From assembly GCF_029852145.1 (NCBI RefSeq), contig NC_079976.1, positions 7,502,001 to 7,566,000 of the forward strand: a stretch of 64,000 nt of DNA. The letters are read 5' to 3'. Shown here piece by piece: positions 12,258 through 26,275 of this stretch (position 1 is the first letter of the stretch; each line of letters opens with the position of its first letter). Origin of the DNA: Microplitis mediator (Eukaryota > Arthropoda > Insecta > Hymenoptera > Braconidae). Under the pieces are notes generated by a model. The model was given only the letters and a program-made list of their open reading frames with translations, was not told the DNA's origin and did not search any database. Position numbers and translations under genes: made by a program.

Positions 12258-12919
12258 TGGTAAATATTTAAATTTTTCCCATGTACATTGTAAAATATAC
12301 TACTCGATGGCATGTAAATGAAGTGCAATTTTTACTAACAACATGGTAAAAATTTAGTTACTGGCTAGATGTCCTTACAGTATCAAACTTTATGGGTAAT
12401 TTTTACTCAAAAATTCGTTGCGTGTATAAATTTGGAATTAGTGAAATTAGCTGAGCATTAGTGAGCATTAGCTATTCCTTATCCAAATTTCCCATAGAAT
12501 CCGCTCAACTGCAACAAAAACCGCATAGAATCCTATAGACTGTATTGGTTTCTATGCAATTTTTGTCGCAGTTGAGTGGATTCTATGGGAATTTTTGGAT
12601 AGAGTTGTGTAGTGATAAGTATACCAATAACTTCAAAAAGTGAAGTTTTGCTCTTTGAATTAGTGAATATTCACTATTTACTAGTTAATTTCGCTCATTT
12701 TCATTAATTTGTTTACAGACAGTTGATAAATGAAAAAAATTAGAACTGTAATTACGTATAATTTTGGATTTCTTTTGCAAAGTATTTATTCAAATCTATA
12801 TAATAGTATATTACACTCCAAGGGAAAAAGTAGGATATTCTAAGCCGGGTGTGTAAATTGTCTACTCGAGCAGAAAGCGAAGGTGGCAAACATGCAAATT
12901 GGGACACCCTACACTTCAA

Positions 12920-13070
12920 AACCAAGTGTGTTACAAGTGTATTATTTTAGCACACATTAAATGTGTTCCATGTTTAAGGTCATGAGCAAAACTATAGTTT
13001 TTTGTAGTCACTTAAAAGGCATTTCTCGGTGTGTTAAATATCTACAGTTTGCTTATAGTGTTTCGATGTT
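12920..13070 (+). repeat. Inverted partner of the same repeat (copy 2)
   Basis: Plus-strand counterpart of 11520-11340; both translate MCSMFKV...TIVFC, showing shared ancestry, but frames diverge quickly afterwards. Confidence 0.7.
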
Positions 13071-13075
13071 ATTTG

Positions 13076-13275
13076 GCAGAAGAAAGTCGTTTTGTTCTTT
13101 TATGAAGAAACAAATGATTAAAATTAGTGCATGCGTCATTCTTTCCACAGACAAAAATTTAAACTTTCAGGTACAGATCTTATCTGGTGAAAAATAGTAT
13201 ACACACCACGGACGAACGTAGGACATCTTAATCCGCAGGTCGGAATTTCCTACTTTCCTCCCTTGGTGTGTAAAA
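13076..13275 (-). mobile_element. Foldback element, family F hairpin with a different tail (copy 3)
   Basis: The hairpin termini (AGTATACACACCACGG ... CCTTGGTGTGTAAAATACT) match family F. The adjacent 110 bp (TGCATGCGTCATTCTT, TTAAACTTTCAGGTACAG) match the tail of 43270-43505 in reverse orientation, not the tails of the copies at 0.2 and 54 kb. Confidence 0.65.
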
Positions 13276-14161
13276 TACTGTCAAATTTCTTATATACATA
13301 TATATACTTGCGCCTATTGAAATTGTTACGTTTAATATGAACTTATTTTATAATTAAATTTTTTAGTGAAACTTGAAAATTCCCTTAGCTGTCCCGGTAT
13401 TGGTCTCGTTCCCCTTTTATTTTAAATATTCGTTTGGCTTTCTAAAATATATTTAACAATTAACCTCAATGTAATTTAATTTTTCTAATAATGTTGCAGT
13501 AATTCGTTTCACGTATCATTCAAACAGTTGTAATGCCACACGAGAATTGCATAATAAAAAATAAAATAAGAAAGAGAAAAAGATTGAATACAAATGAAAT
13601 AAATAAATAAATTGCGTGACAATATTATAGTATTGAATTACGCGTAAATTTTTAAATCTCCTATATATATATTCAATATTTTTTAAATTCTGCTTACATG
13701 AATAATAAAAATTCGCGTACGTTGGACTTGAATTGCAAATTATTATCTCATCCATACATAATATGCCCAAGTGTTTCATTAATGATTGAACTATAAATAT
13801 ATTCATTTTCACGGCATTGATGGCTAATCTATTTCTATAAATTTATTATAATTATAAACTTTCATTTTATTGTAAACTGATTAAAATTTCAAATAAACAA
13901 CTCAAGTAATTACTTGATAATATGTGAATTTCTTAAAAGTAATCGTATAAAATATATAAATATTTATAAAATTATCTTCTCTCTTGTATGCACTTGTGAT
14001 ATTTTTTTTCCCTTTTAATCGACATGATGTCATCACCTACTAAATACATATACACACGTGAACACCTCTCAGAAGACCTTGAATTCGTGACATCATCCAA
14101 CCAAACGATCGCACATTTAATAACACACTATTCTCATCTGGTGCGCATTTTCGTAAATACG

Positions 14162-14164
<3 letters not shown>

Positions 14165-14212
<48 letters not shown>
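14165..14212. repeat. (TA)n microsatellite
   Basis: About 24 uninterrupted TA dinucleotides, followed by ATACATATATATG. Confidence 0.95.
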
Positions 14213-14213
<1 letters not shown>

Positions 14214-16202
14214 CATATATATGTTACTTTACTATTTTTGTTTACAATAATAACAATAATATTAACATTCTGAAATAAAATTTTGAATTTTATTCCAATG
14301 TAAATACATATATTATTATTGTTTGTTTGTTTAGCTTTTATATCGGATATATCAACTAAACAAACATATATTACGGTAACCTAGATTTTTTAATAGATAT
14401 TATTTAAGCGAAATATTTATTTAACTGTTACTATGAAGGAAAGCAGTTCCCTGTGAACAATAAACATCGATCACTTTCATTTTCTCTCTTTTTCTCCCTT
14501 TCTGTACAGTAAGTTTCGTTGATATATATGTATATATACATATATACGTTTTACGATGACATTATCAGGCGTCACAGAGTCTACTTGCTTGTTATATTAT
14601 TTTCTTGTCTTATTCTTCCTTTATCCTTTAAAACCGCAGAATAAAGTATTAAAACCCTAAGCCCTAAACTAATCCTATAAACATGAAAAAAACATTAACT
14701 TTTATGACCAAAAGAATTTTTTATTATTTTATTAAAAAATACAGAGTTGAATTAAGTCAAAGCAACTAATTTTTTTAATCTAGAGTTTCTCTGTAAGATT
14801 AATAATAAAATATTATTATGGTGATGAAAAGTAAAATGCAGAAGTGGGATTCAAATTTTTTTTCACTTTTCCGTGACAAATAATTTTTTTATCGGCTCAA
14901 GTGAACGGAGCCTTATTATTGTCTGGACAGAGAGAACTATTAGCTGTTTTTTACATTAAAAAAACTTGTAGAAAAATTACCATGCAAATAGAGTGGGATT
15001 ATGGTGAAAATTTCTCCGATAATGAAAAAATTCTTCATATAAATTGAACAGAATTTATCACTTCATAGTAATTTTAACAAAGTAGCTCAAAATTTTATTA
15101 TAAAAATTTATATTAACGGCATAATAAAATTGCTTATGATAAATCAGAATATTTAGCAAAAAATTTACAAAAATTTGAATTACAATAGATTTTTAAAAAA
15201 TGATATATAAAAATGATTGTTTGCACATTAGTACGTGACTTGATTATTTCATTATAACCTATCAGTACTAAAAGTAAACGAAAAGAGCCGAATATTTACG
15301 AACAAACGAATAAGAAATATTTCGTTATAAAATTACCATGTTGTGCAGTACAAAGTTGCAGCAAAGTCAGAATTTTCAGGTCAGTAAATTTTGCTTTGGA
15401 GTAAAAAACTGCTATGTATAAAAATCTTTTAAATATGGACATAAATTAATGTAATTTTGAATTTGAATATGTAATAATTTGATCTTTATGTGAAGTATGG
15501 AAAAATATATATGATATATTAGTAGCAATGACTAGACTATAACAGATTATAAAAAAATCATGGTAACATCCTTATATATTTATATATTTTATTGTTAAGA
15601 AATACACTATTCATTATTTGGACCGTGGGAATTGAATTGGTAAAAATTTTTGTAATGAATTCAAATAAAATTGAACATTTCTTTGTAAATTTATGACTTC
15701 CTCAGCAACTTATTTTTTCATTTGATTACATAATTTATGTTATTATAAAATTACTTTTTTTATTACCCTGACAAAGTCAAAAATGTCATCAGGTAAAATA
15801 GAAATAAATTTCAACCACGAGTTTGTTGTGTCCCATTTTTTCTGAAATTTCTCACGTCATAATTTTCAAGTTCGTGGGTAATTTTTCTAACGCGTGTATT
15901 TTTTTTTTTTTTTTTTTTGTAAGTGTTTAAATAAAGTTATAGTTTTTTTTGGTAAATCAGAAGTATTACTATTATATGTAGCAGCGTAAAAATTCTTTTG
16001 AATATTAAAGTGTTCCAGCGTTTCAAGAAATTTTTCGACAATTTTCATGCAAACATTATCTGGGTGTTTTTAATTATATAATATATTAATTATACTAAAA
16101 TGTAAGAGTACGAAACAGTTACACCTTTATAATCGATTGTATTGGACACAGAAAGATCGTCCAAATGGGAGGATACTAGAATAACGTGTGTCAAGATGGC
16201 GG

Positions 16203-16216
16203 GTTGCCATAGTAAC
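16203..16216 (+). promoter_or_regulatory. X-box-like GTTGCCATAGTAAC next to a YY1-like AAGATGGCGG
   Basis: AAGATGGCGG at 16194-16203 runs straight into the X-box-like site, in a GC-elevated patch (16150-16270). It lies inside the large intron of the RVxF-motif gene, so it could be an internal promoter. No downstream exon was found. Confidence 0.3.
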
Positions 16217-18343
16217 CCAGGGAAAACCGGCGTGATATAGTTATATATCCAGGGCTACAACAATTCACATCCTTTCCGGAATTTTAACAAATTGTCGCTT
16301 TTATTTGAGACTTGTCATCAAGACAATAACATTACCTACCATTATACTGTATAAATATACACATATATATTTACTACCTTACGCATCTATTATTTCCACT
16401 CCGAATGACAGGCGTGAGAATAAAAAGTGAAAACGTTATTTCAATTTTGTATACCCGAGTATTTTCAATTGTTATCTTAATTACTTTATTTTGATGAGTA
16501 AGTAAATATATTTTAGATAATGAATTTAAAAAAAATACTTTCACTTTTTTTAAGAAAATAATTTTTGAATTTCATTCCCGCGTATTTTTAAAATTGTTGT
16601 TAGTTTTTAGTTGTGGAATAAAAATTAAAAATAAAGTTAACAGTCGTTGTTTTTTGTGACCTTTGATTTGGTTTTGCCGTTTTTCTGGGCTCTACTCGTG
16701 GAATGTCGAGAGTGAAGTAGAGAAAGGGGAGAATTGTGTAGAGAAACCAGAAAGATTAAAAGTGAACGCAGGTACTAAAAACGAGGGTTATATATTTATA
16801 TATTTCCGAAATAATATTATATATTATTTTTAAATATTCAAATTATTTAATCAGTAATTTTTTTTTACGATAACTGCCTCAATAATTTTTTATATTTTTT
16901 AATAAAAATTTAAAATAAATAAATTATTTAAAATAAAATTAATTTTTAAATTTGAAAAAACAAAATTTTGAAAAATTACCTGAGTTTTTATTAAAATTAC
17001 TCCAATTTTTTCATATGTAAAATACAATTTTTTTTATAACACTCCAATATCTTTATTCGATTAAATATCAGTGTTATCTTATTCACACACAAAACGAGTT
17101 TTGTCACGAATTATATATATTATGTATATGTACTTATACTTTTACCGGCATAATTGTCAGTTTGTAAGTTTAGTTTAGAGCTCAATTATTATTTCCCGCG
17201 AGCTACAAATGTTTAAATTATTTAAAAATTCACTCAACTCGAGACCATTAAAAAAATATATATATAAATAATATATTTATTTATTTATTTACCAATATAT
17301 TTATCTGACGTTTTTATAAATTCCACTTTTGTGAGTAAAAATTAAAATTAAAAAAAAAACTTATAATTGAAGAATTTAAAACTCGCGTGATTTTAAATTT
17401 AAATAATGTGTCAAATTAATGGAGTAGTTATTGTTAATTATATAATGTTGTTTAAATACAATGTCAAGCCGAAAACAGGCCCAACACGACTGAAAATTTT
17501 CTGTCGGTAAATTCCACGGCAACTCCTCGCGTCACTACCACGCCTGCGTCCAGATTATTCGTTTCTACTCGCGCGGAAAGTTACGATTTAACCCGAAGAT
17601 ATTTAACACGTCACGCATGCGTGTTTCACATATAATTCTTTTTTACAAATTTTGTTTTTTTCATAATTTTAATTTTTTTTTTCCATAATTTATATAATTT
17701 TAAAAAATTTCAATCTATAAATTTTGTAAAAATTAATTAATTATTATTGGAAAAAATTTTACTTGAAGATATAGTTTTGATAATAAATAGTAATGTACAA
17801 TAAAAAAAGCGATAACGTTAAGTACTTAAGTAGTTAATTGAATTTGAAATTTTTAAAATAATTCAGCTGTAAGAAGTTTATGGTGTTCACGTATTAAAAT
17901 TTATCATTATTATATTTAATATTCAAATAATATCTCCCTTTTTTTTAGATTATTTATTATTAAAGATAAATATAGAGGAAATGTATGACTGATATGTAAA
18001 TGAATTTATTGGTTTTCTAAATAGTTTTATAAAAATAATAATAATGATAATAAGAACAACATAAACAGGCTTCGAGCAGATCTGATATGGATCTAATTAT
18101 AACATTTGATAGATGAACGACTTGGTAAGAATTTTTTTTAGCTCATCACTTATTTGGTATTACACAGCAGCATATAGGCCTTGGGGTTTTAAAACCATAT
18201 TTACCAAGTTTATCTTTAATAAGTCGAGGTTATTGCACACTTTTAATTCATGTAATTTTATTTTTTTCTACTTTCTATTGACTTATTCAATTTTGATAAA
18301 TGTTACATTAATCATTTATTAATGATCATTAATCATTATTTTT

Positions 18344-19062
18344 TATGATACTGAAGTTTGCCGACAACTAGTAATTTTTGGATTTCTATGAAAATGACAA
18401 ATTATAAAGAACAACATTTTTTAAAAATTGCACTTATGGTTTTTTGAATTTTCTTCATGTGTATATTTTTCGTTTTTAGTTTTTCTTCAAATTTAATTGT
18501 TGAAAAAAATCCGAAAATTTTAAATTATCTGCTAACTTCAGGATCATTATTTTTTTCAATGATAATTAAAAAAACTCTACGTATTTAAAATACTTTTGAC
18601 AAATAAAAAAAAAATGATTTAGTATTTTGAAAATTGTTTGTCATTAAAATAGAGGAAAAATTACGGTTCGGAAGTTAGCAGGCGATAAACAATTTTTGGA
18701 TTTTTTTTAAAATTTAATTTGAAGGAAACTAGAAAACTAAATATATGCACTTGTAGGAAATTTAAAAAACTGTACGTGCAATTTTTTAAATAATTTTTTT
18801 TTCATAATTTATCGGTTTTTGAAAAAATCTAAAAATTATTAGATGTCAAAAATTATGATCCTGAAGTTGGCACACAATTAACAATTTTTGAATTTTATTT
18901 TCTACTAATTACAAAAAAAAAAAAAAAAATCTAAAAATATGCACATGAGAAAATTAGAACATCTACAAGTGCAATTATTTGGAATATTTTTTAAAAATAA
19001 TTTATGGTTTTTTAAGAATTTAAAAATTAGTGGACGTCGGCCAAATTCAGTATCATCAAATA
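18344..19062. mobile_element. Cluster of three TGAAGTTAGC-family MITEs
   Basis: Copies at about 18344-18548, 18661-18860 and 18857-19062, alternating in orientation, each with the TGCAC/ATGTGCATAT core. The open frame at 18939-19127 is part of the third. Confidence 0.7.
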
Positions 19063-21080
19063 TTTCATTATCGGAAAAATTCATTATGAATAATTTACGT
19101 TCATTGAGATGTAGAATATTTATGTAAGTTTTTTGACAAAAATAAAAAGTATTTTTATGTAGAGAAAAAAAGCGACAGGTTTTTTTATTCTCGTATAAAA
19201 ATTTTGTAGTTTAAATTTAAAAATTTGAATTATTTTGAGTTGAATTATTTTTTAGTTACGAAAAGTTTTGTTGCATGGAAAATAAATTATCTGGAAATTT
19301 GATCGCCAAGTATCAATTTCTTAAGGTCGCTCGAGAATTTCGAAAGCTCTCGAGTTTGATTACTTTGAATATTTCCAAGCGGCCTTTAAATATTGATATT
19401 AAGACTTAATAATTTTTTTATCGGCTTATGTGATTATAAACGAATTTAGAATATGGTACATAAGAAAAGTGGGTTATAAACATATTATCAAGGTCGTATT
19501 CCATTTCATAAATAGTTTAATTTTAAATGAGAAAAAAATTCAATTTTCAACATTTTAAGGATTTTTAAATTCTTCAGAGTTTTTAAGATTCGTAACACCG
19601 AAAAATTATTATACAAGATAGAAAAATACAATTTCAGTTTTTTAGGTCACCCTAATTACGTACTTATCACAAATAACTAAAATAAGTATTTAAATATACA
19701 AATACTGTATATTTATTCCAAACACTTTTGTATTAATGAAGGAGAGAAAAAAATTTGCTTACAAAAATTTTCAGTAAATTATCAAGTAATAAAAATGCCA
19801 GATAAAAAAAGGGGGAGTAAAATACTCATTACTTAAAAATATATAAAAGTAATTTATAAAGTACTTGGAAGTTGAAGCAAAACATATAAAAAGAAGTATT
19901 TAAATACAAACACATGATACTTTTACTTAAATACTTTACAAATCTAATATAGGAGGGGGTTGCAGAGGAAATAAAAGATGTGTGTGGATTCAAAGACGCG
20001 GGATTTTCGAACCGACTCCAAAAAAATTACAATAACAAAACTTTTTATATCGACTCTGTGGAAAAAAAAATAATTTGCAATACAGTTAGTAAATAAAGAT
20101 GCCAAAAAAAAGTTATTGAAGATAAATAACTTTTATAAAATTTAAATATAGCGAAGAAGACACTATGTATTTTTTTGTGGCCAACGATAAATTGAATCCG
20201 CTGAATCATAGACTCAGTGCCAAAGTTGTAATGAGTGGGTCTACGATACATGCGCCGATATTTATGATGATTATATCGAATTTATCTGTGATTACTACAT
20301 TCTATTTTGATTTTTACTTTTAACGCTCAACATTCCTCAAGTTTATTTTTCAAATAATAAGAGAATTATCTGTAATAAAAAATAGATTTTAAAAACTAAA
20401 ATTCCCGATAAAAAATTTTTGGACCCTCAAAATTTGACAAAAATTATAAAAGTCATAAATGACTGATAAGATCAATTTTGGAAAAAAATTTTTTACCAGA
20501 TTTTAAGGGTGGTCTGTTTTTCCCACCAGTCCCGTTTTTCCCGCCCTCCCTTCATATATAAATGGGACAAAGATATAAAATCTTTAATACCAAAATTCAA
20601 GAGTATAAATGCATCATATAAACTAAAAATAAGTTTATACAAAAACGACCTCGTTTATATACGAATATATATATGTATATATTTATATTTTTTCACCCAC
20701 TACGTTTTCTGACAATCATGTCATCAGACCCCAGATCTCATCATCACAATCATTATCACGTTTGATTCCATTGATAACTTGTGATGCTCGTGTCCTGAAT
20801 GCATAATCATCGCTTACGTCGGCTCTTTATCGTTTTATGCATAACAATTTCACCCTTCCCTCTTATGTATATATATTTTTATGAGTGCGTTAATGTAAAA
20901 GAGTCAGAGAGGTAAATTACGGCAAATAGCTTTCATATATCAATAGAGCGAGTAAATATTGTCGATATATTATAATCCGGCTTACTAAATTTAGTAGTTT
21001 AATACGTCAATAATATCGAAAATCACGTACGTGCGTTAGTGGAGATTTTAGATAATTAAATAAAAATAGTTTAAACTCAC

Positions 21081-21215
21081 TCTGTATCAGGAAATGGAGC
21101 AATCGGAACTCGACCGTTATGTTCAAGAAAATTATTCATCTCAGGTTCTTCTTGGACTGGAGTTTCGTAAACTAACGTTTCGACCATCGAGCCTTTACTC
21201 GATCCAAAAGATACC
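21081..21215 (-). CDS. Second coding exon of the RVxF-motif gene
   Basis: Reading leftwards, acceptor TTTACAG ends at 21216 and donor GTGAGTTT follows 21081. The 135-nt exon has a single open frame: one base completing Arg174, 44 codons, then two bases. It starts VSFGSSKGSMVETLVYE and ends GRVPIAPFPDT. The phase agrees with the exons on both sides, and its G+C content is clearly above that of the flanking introns. Its start supplies V-x-F of the KRVSF motif. Confidence 0.75.
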
Positions 21216-21285
21216 CTGTAAATTAAATTCTATATTTATTACATAAATAATCAGTTAAAAAAAATGATAGACCTCAAAATTAAAT

Positions 21286-21495
21286 GTACTTGAAAATCGA
21301 AACGTTTTTCGTGGAAAGAAAATAAAAAAACGAAATGAAAAGTGAAAATCTACGGGATCTAGATTTCTGAAATGTTTCGTACGTCAGCCGATAATTGCAG
21401 GCCACCCCCAACTACCCCCTAAGTCACCTTTAAATTCAAATTACATAAATTATTTTCATTTTCGTTGCGTAAAAAACGTTCCGATCTTCAGGTAC
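21286..21495. mobile_element. MITE with ends GTACNTGAAGATCGGAACG (copy 1)
   Basis: About 210 bp; left GTACTTGAAAATCGAAACG, right CGTTCCGATCTTCAGGTAC, with subterminal TTTTTCG/CGAAAA and a central CCACCCCCAACTACCCCC. It lies 70 bp from the second exon of the RVxF-motif gene. Confidence 0.75.
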
Positions 21496-21859
21496 ACAAA
21501 ATTAAATCACATTCTTATAAATAAAATTTCTTCCATAACAGGGGTTATCAAATATTTTTGGCTGAGTTTTTTTCGCAAACAAATTCTCTAAATACAAAAT
21601 ACAGACAGCACATTAATGCACTACTGTCTAATCGCTTTAATTATTTGCGCTTTAATTATTTGATAATATTCGCTTGTTTAAGAAAAAAACTCGGCCAAAG
21701 TTTCCGTTTACTGCACAAGTGCAACAAAGTTAGTACCGCTCGTGGACTTGAGTGTAACAGAGAGATAAGTGCGGACCGCTGATACTAAAAAAAATATATT
21801 AATTTTTCAAATTCAAATTTGTTTAGTCATTAATTCAAAGTAAATTATTTTTTTGGTAT

Positions 21860-22160
21860 TATTTAGTCATTTTGATCGCAAGTTGACGGAAATCTACAAC
21901 TGAAATAAGATGTCAAGTTGACCTTAAAAACTTGATGGTGCAAGTAATTGACGGGAACTTGCAGTCAATTTGGAATCAAAATTTTGCTCATTCAATATTT
22001 TCATCTCAATTTTCTGTCAGATCGCAACTTCAAGGCAATTTTTTGATTAAACTCAAATTTCTATTATAGTGGTAGAATTACATCAACTTGCAGTTCATGT
22101 GGTTTTCATATTACAGTCGAAACGTAACAGCAGAACTTGACGTTAAGGGTCGACAGTACT
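21860..22160. repeat. Degenerate AAGTTGAC/GTCAACTT repeat (copy 1)
   Basis: Recurring CAAGTTGAC, CAACTTG and ACTTGACG words at irregular 15-30-bp spacing. Confidence 0.5.
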
Positions 22161-23094
22161 AACGGAATTTCCGGATTTTATATTTCTAATTACATTTTAA
22201 TTATTTACAGAACTCGAATAATGAAAATCTTCCAAGAAAATTCTCTGGTGTCTTATATATTTTTCCAGAAACGGAAAAAATCGCTGTAATGATAGTCAAT
22301 TAATAAATTAATAGAAATCTAACATTTGATGATTTTCTAGTCACGGCCCAGCCTCAACCTGACCGAAAACACAGGAGTAAGTTTTTGAAAAGAAATCAGG
22401 GATTTTCCAAAAAATAATTCTGCAATTAATAATGTACCGACAAAGTACCAAAGTTCTTTATAAAAATACTAGATGGCGCTAAAAGTACGAAATGCCGCGG
22501 GAATGTTTGAATTCGCAGAATAAGCAATAAAACAGTCACGTGGGCTGTGAGTTTAAATATATTACATATCATGTATATGACAAAGAAAAAGGTAGGGATA
22601 TATTTATGTATCACCGTTCCAGACTTGGTGATGCAATCATTATACTTATAATAGGTAGACTTATGACGGGATTTTCTGCTTTCGTATGTTATGTTTATTT
22701 TCATCTCCCACTCTGATATACAAGCGAATGACAATTGCGCAACATAGAGACAGTAATTGCTGGCACATCTGTTGTATAGAAATTTAAGTCTTCATCTATT
22801 AACTTTATGAGATTGTACTTAATATTAAAACATTATTTGATTCAAGTGTCAACTGACGTATATCTCAAGTAAATATTTCAATTTTATCAGGTTAATTGAC
22901 ACGGAAAATTCAAGGTCAACTTATCATAATAATGAACGTCTGTCAAATTAACAGGGTAATTAATTAAATCGTGCCGAAGTTATTTGTATATTAATTTTTT
23001 TTGCAATATAAATTTATCGAACTTTTGGTCTTAATTTATGCTTCTTACATGGTCTAGATGAATAACGATACGGAAAAAAACGGATTTCAAAATT

Positions 23095-23548
23095 TAGTTA
23101 CAATTTATTAAACTGCAAAAAGAACGGTGTTAAAAATGGACTCAATTTAACACCACGCGGTGTTAAAATGGAATAACATCGGTGTAAAAAAAATTTCACG
23201 TATAGAAATTAAAATAAAAAATGTATTACATATAAAGAAATATAAAAATTTAATGAACATTATCTGGATGAAATTTCAATTTTGCTATGTACTTATTTAT
23301 GTTATACGTAATTTATTTAAAAATTACACAATTTTACAATTTTACAGGCACCGATTCAATCATCAATAATTTAATTAATTAATAAAACCACTGCTTAACT
23401 GCAGTGATCGAGTAAGTAAAAATATTCACCAAGTTAAAGATTTTCAACACCGAAAAATATTTTAATACCGAGAAATTTTTTTAACTCAGGTAAAGAATAT
23501 GTACATCGTCTGGACTTACCCCGTTTTTTTTTTTTTTTACATTGTATG
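23095..23548. mobile_element. GTGTTAAA-family element
   Basis: Has GGTGTTAAAATGGAATAACA on the left and TGGACTTACCCCGTTTT ... TTACATTGTA on the right, i.e. the inverse of the left end of 87-1295. The open frame at 23160-23369 is internal repeat, not a gene. Confidence 0.65.
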
Positions 23549-23768
23549 TGGAAAGTAATCCGAAACCATTAAAGAATACGATAGCTTTTACTTTTGGAAT
23601 AAGTGAAAAATTACTATTCTATATGTAAAAGATACAAACGCTTAGTAATTTCAATTTATGATAGCAAATTTTTACTTATGAATTAGTATTTTTTCCCTAT
23701 TGTCAAAAGTAAAATCTATGGGATTCTATTAGTGGTTTTGGGTTACTTTCCACGTAGTAATTTTTCCA

Positions 23769-23972
23769 TGATACTGAAGTTAGCAGACGTCTGACAGTTT
23801 TTGAATTTTTTTAAAAACGATTAACTATAAAAAAAAAATATTTTGAAAAATTGCACTCATAGTTTACTAAATTTTCTACATGTGCACATTTTTAGTTTTT
23901 TTTTTTTTTTAAATTTATTCGTTGAAAAAAAATCCGAAAATTTGTAATTGTCTGCTACCTTCAGGATCGTAA
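23769..23972. mobile_element. TGAAGTTAGC-family MITE
   Basis: ATGATACTGAAGTTAGCAG ... CTGCTACCTTCAGGATCGT, with a core as in the other copies. Confidence 0.7.
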
Positions 23973-23994
23973 TTTTTCCATACTTTTTTTCGTG

Positions 23995-24146
23995 CTCTCT
24001 AAAATTGAATTAGCGAAATTCACTAGCAAATAGTGAATATTCATTAATTCAGAGTTATAGTCGTACCACTTTTTGGGGTAAGTGGTACGACTATCACTCT
24101 GAATAAGTGAATAATCACTAATTTTCACTAATGCAATTTTAGAGAG
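23995..24146. mobile_element. CTCTCTAAA palindromic MITE (copy 3)
   Basis: 152 bp; inner arms GTCGTACCACTTTTTGGGG and GTGGTACGAC form a tight central hairpin. Confidence 0.75.
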
Positions 24147-24589
24147 CGTAGGAAAAAATGAGCTTAATAAATTGAATTTAGTCTGTACCGTTTTATAATG
24201 CGAAACATTTTTTTTTCACGGTTAGACATTTAATATGACGCATAGGTCGTAGGTATAATAAAGAAGAAACCTGATCAGAGATAATATCTCACTTGGTTGT
24301 TTATATATTTTTATGAGTTAACAGTTAACTAAGTAGGCGAGTGGCGTATAAATGCGTCGTTTACGCTATATTCAACCCAACTCCTACACTTATTTATCCA
24401 CCGACTCCGCATCTTCTAATATGGAATAGCAAATTTTAAAATGGATAAAGTTAACTTTCTACAGCACATGTATTTTTTGTTTGCCTTCATAAATGTTATT
24501 TATATTTAGAAACAGTAAGTACACAAAGCGAAAATAAATTTATAATTGAAGAGAAAATATTTTTTTTTCTGCATCTACGGAATTATTGC

Positions 24590-24718
24590 GCGGATGTAAT
24601 TCATTTTTTTTCTAATTTCTATACGCGGAAATTTTTTTTACACTGATTCAACACCGGTATTTTAACACCGCCTACACCAGTGTTATTTCATTTTAACACC
24701 GCTCTTTTTACATTGTAT
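24590..24718. mobile_element. Fragment of a GTGTTAAA-family element
   Basis: One terminal region only (CAACACCGGTATTTTAACACC ending TTTTTACATTGTA), truncated on the left. Confidence 0.55.
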
Positions 24719-26067
24719 TAAGAAATGCATTAGTAAGTATAGATAATTAAAAAGAGAGCATTGAGTTTATTAAAATAGATCATATAAATGCGCAGTTAAC
24801 TTTTTGGCAGCTAACTAAAACGTTCAACAACAAATATCTAACTGTATATAATGTATACATTTAGCAATTCATCACAGTCTTATTTATCACGTGATCATCA
24901 TGACAAATTAATAAAATACACCGGGTACATTTATCATCAACAAAATATGCTTTGTAATGAGGATATTTAAATGTTAATATGTATGATATATATAAATGGT
25001 ATAAATTAATCTATATTATAGTAACCCTGATCTGACATTGCGAAGAATAAGCGTACAAGAAATATTCTCAACAGGAAACAGGTTCTGCATACTAACCCAC
25101 GTGGTAAAAGAACACAAGTTTAAATATAATAATTGGTTTGAAGGAATCAGAGAATAAAAAAATCACCAGCGATGAAAAATTTTATTTTTGCTCTAGGGTC
25201 TACTGAAGGTAATTGGATGGTACTCTAAATAGCAACATAATATTACTACTAGTACTTGTACTTTAAGTGTAGTACAATAAACCACACCTACCTTTGCACG
25301 GAAAGATTATTCAGACGTGATAATTGAAGACTAGATATCTTATTATGAATCAGAGGATACCTACGGTTCAAAACGTTAAAGAACAAGTATCTTTAAATAG
25401 TTTATTTTCAACAGAATTACTTGTTTGAAAAAAAGAAAAAAGATTTTACTTGTACGCTCAATTGATCATAACTCCAAAGTACTCAGTGTAATGGGATATT
25501 AAATAAAAATATTGCTACCATACTCTTCAGATTTATTAAATGTCATAAAAAATAATGAGCTGCTGAATTAGATTTTATACTTATTAGTACGCTGAGAAAA
25601 AAATGTAGCGCTCCGAGCGATGCCGTTGATTGGACGCCGTTAGACATTTGGATATAGCTAAACAAAACCTGCAGAGAAAGTCTTCTGACAGTTGTTTAAA
25701 AAAAAATCACCGTCGGAATCACGACTTTTTGTTAATTGCCGACATTGTGAGAACTGTCTGATTCTAGCCTATTTCGATATTCATTCAATAAATTTTCAGT
25801 GGGTGATCCAATATTGAAAGGTGAGTCAACCCGTTGATATTTGAATCAATGGAGAAATTTAATTTTTTCAATGCTGGGCGAATTTCAATGGAAAAGAAAA
25901 AATTTTCGAGTTAAACAATAAATTATTTGAGAAAATTACAAACCCGAACTTAAACTTTTTGATAAATGTATAGGAACTATTCAAAACAATTCTCCTAGCT
26001 TCAAATAATTATGCGTAATTATGCGAAAGTTAAAAAACAATTTTTGATTTTTCAATGAGTGATACAC

Positions 26068-26272
26068 AGTATGACTCTGAAGTTAGCAGACGATTAAAAA
26101 TTTTCAAATTTTTTTTAAACAAATTGTTTACAAGAAAAAAAAATCCAAAAATAGGCACATATGGAAAGTTTAATAAACTATAAGTGCAATTTTTCAAATA
26201 TTTTTTTTTTACAATTTATCGTTTTGAAAAAAAATCCAAAAATTATTAGACGTCGGCTAACTTCAGTATCAT
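26068..26272. mobile_element. TGAAGTTAGC-family MITE
   Basis: GACTCTGAAGTTAGCAGACG ... GTCGGCTAACTTCAGTATC, reverse-type core (ATAGGCACATATGG). Confidence 0.7.
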
Positions 26273-26275
26273 ATA

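Larger units (their letters stand above)
13280..18340. other. Presumed intron, mostly unique A+T-rich DNA
   Basis: Holds the (TA)n tract, the YY1/X-box-like patch at 16.2 kb and a second GC-elevated, CpG-containing patch at 17470-17630 (ACGCCTGCGTCC, TCACGCATGCGTG) that resembles a promoter without a visible exon. The frame 13812-13516 has no protein-like features. Confidence 0.45.

Noticed and set aside
14165..14212. Origin or CRISPR-like array
   Set aside because: It is a plain TA microsatellite; no spacer-repeat structure exists anywhere in this eukaryotic window.
18939..19127. 62-codon plus frame
   Set aside because: Falls inside a TGAAGTTAGC-family MITE.
22426..22734. 102-codon minus-strand open frame
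   Set aside because: A+T-driven composition, no recognisable motif, no adjoining exon.
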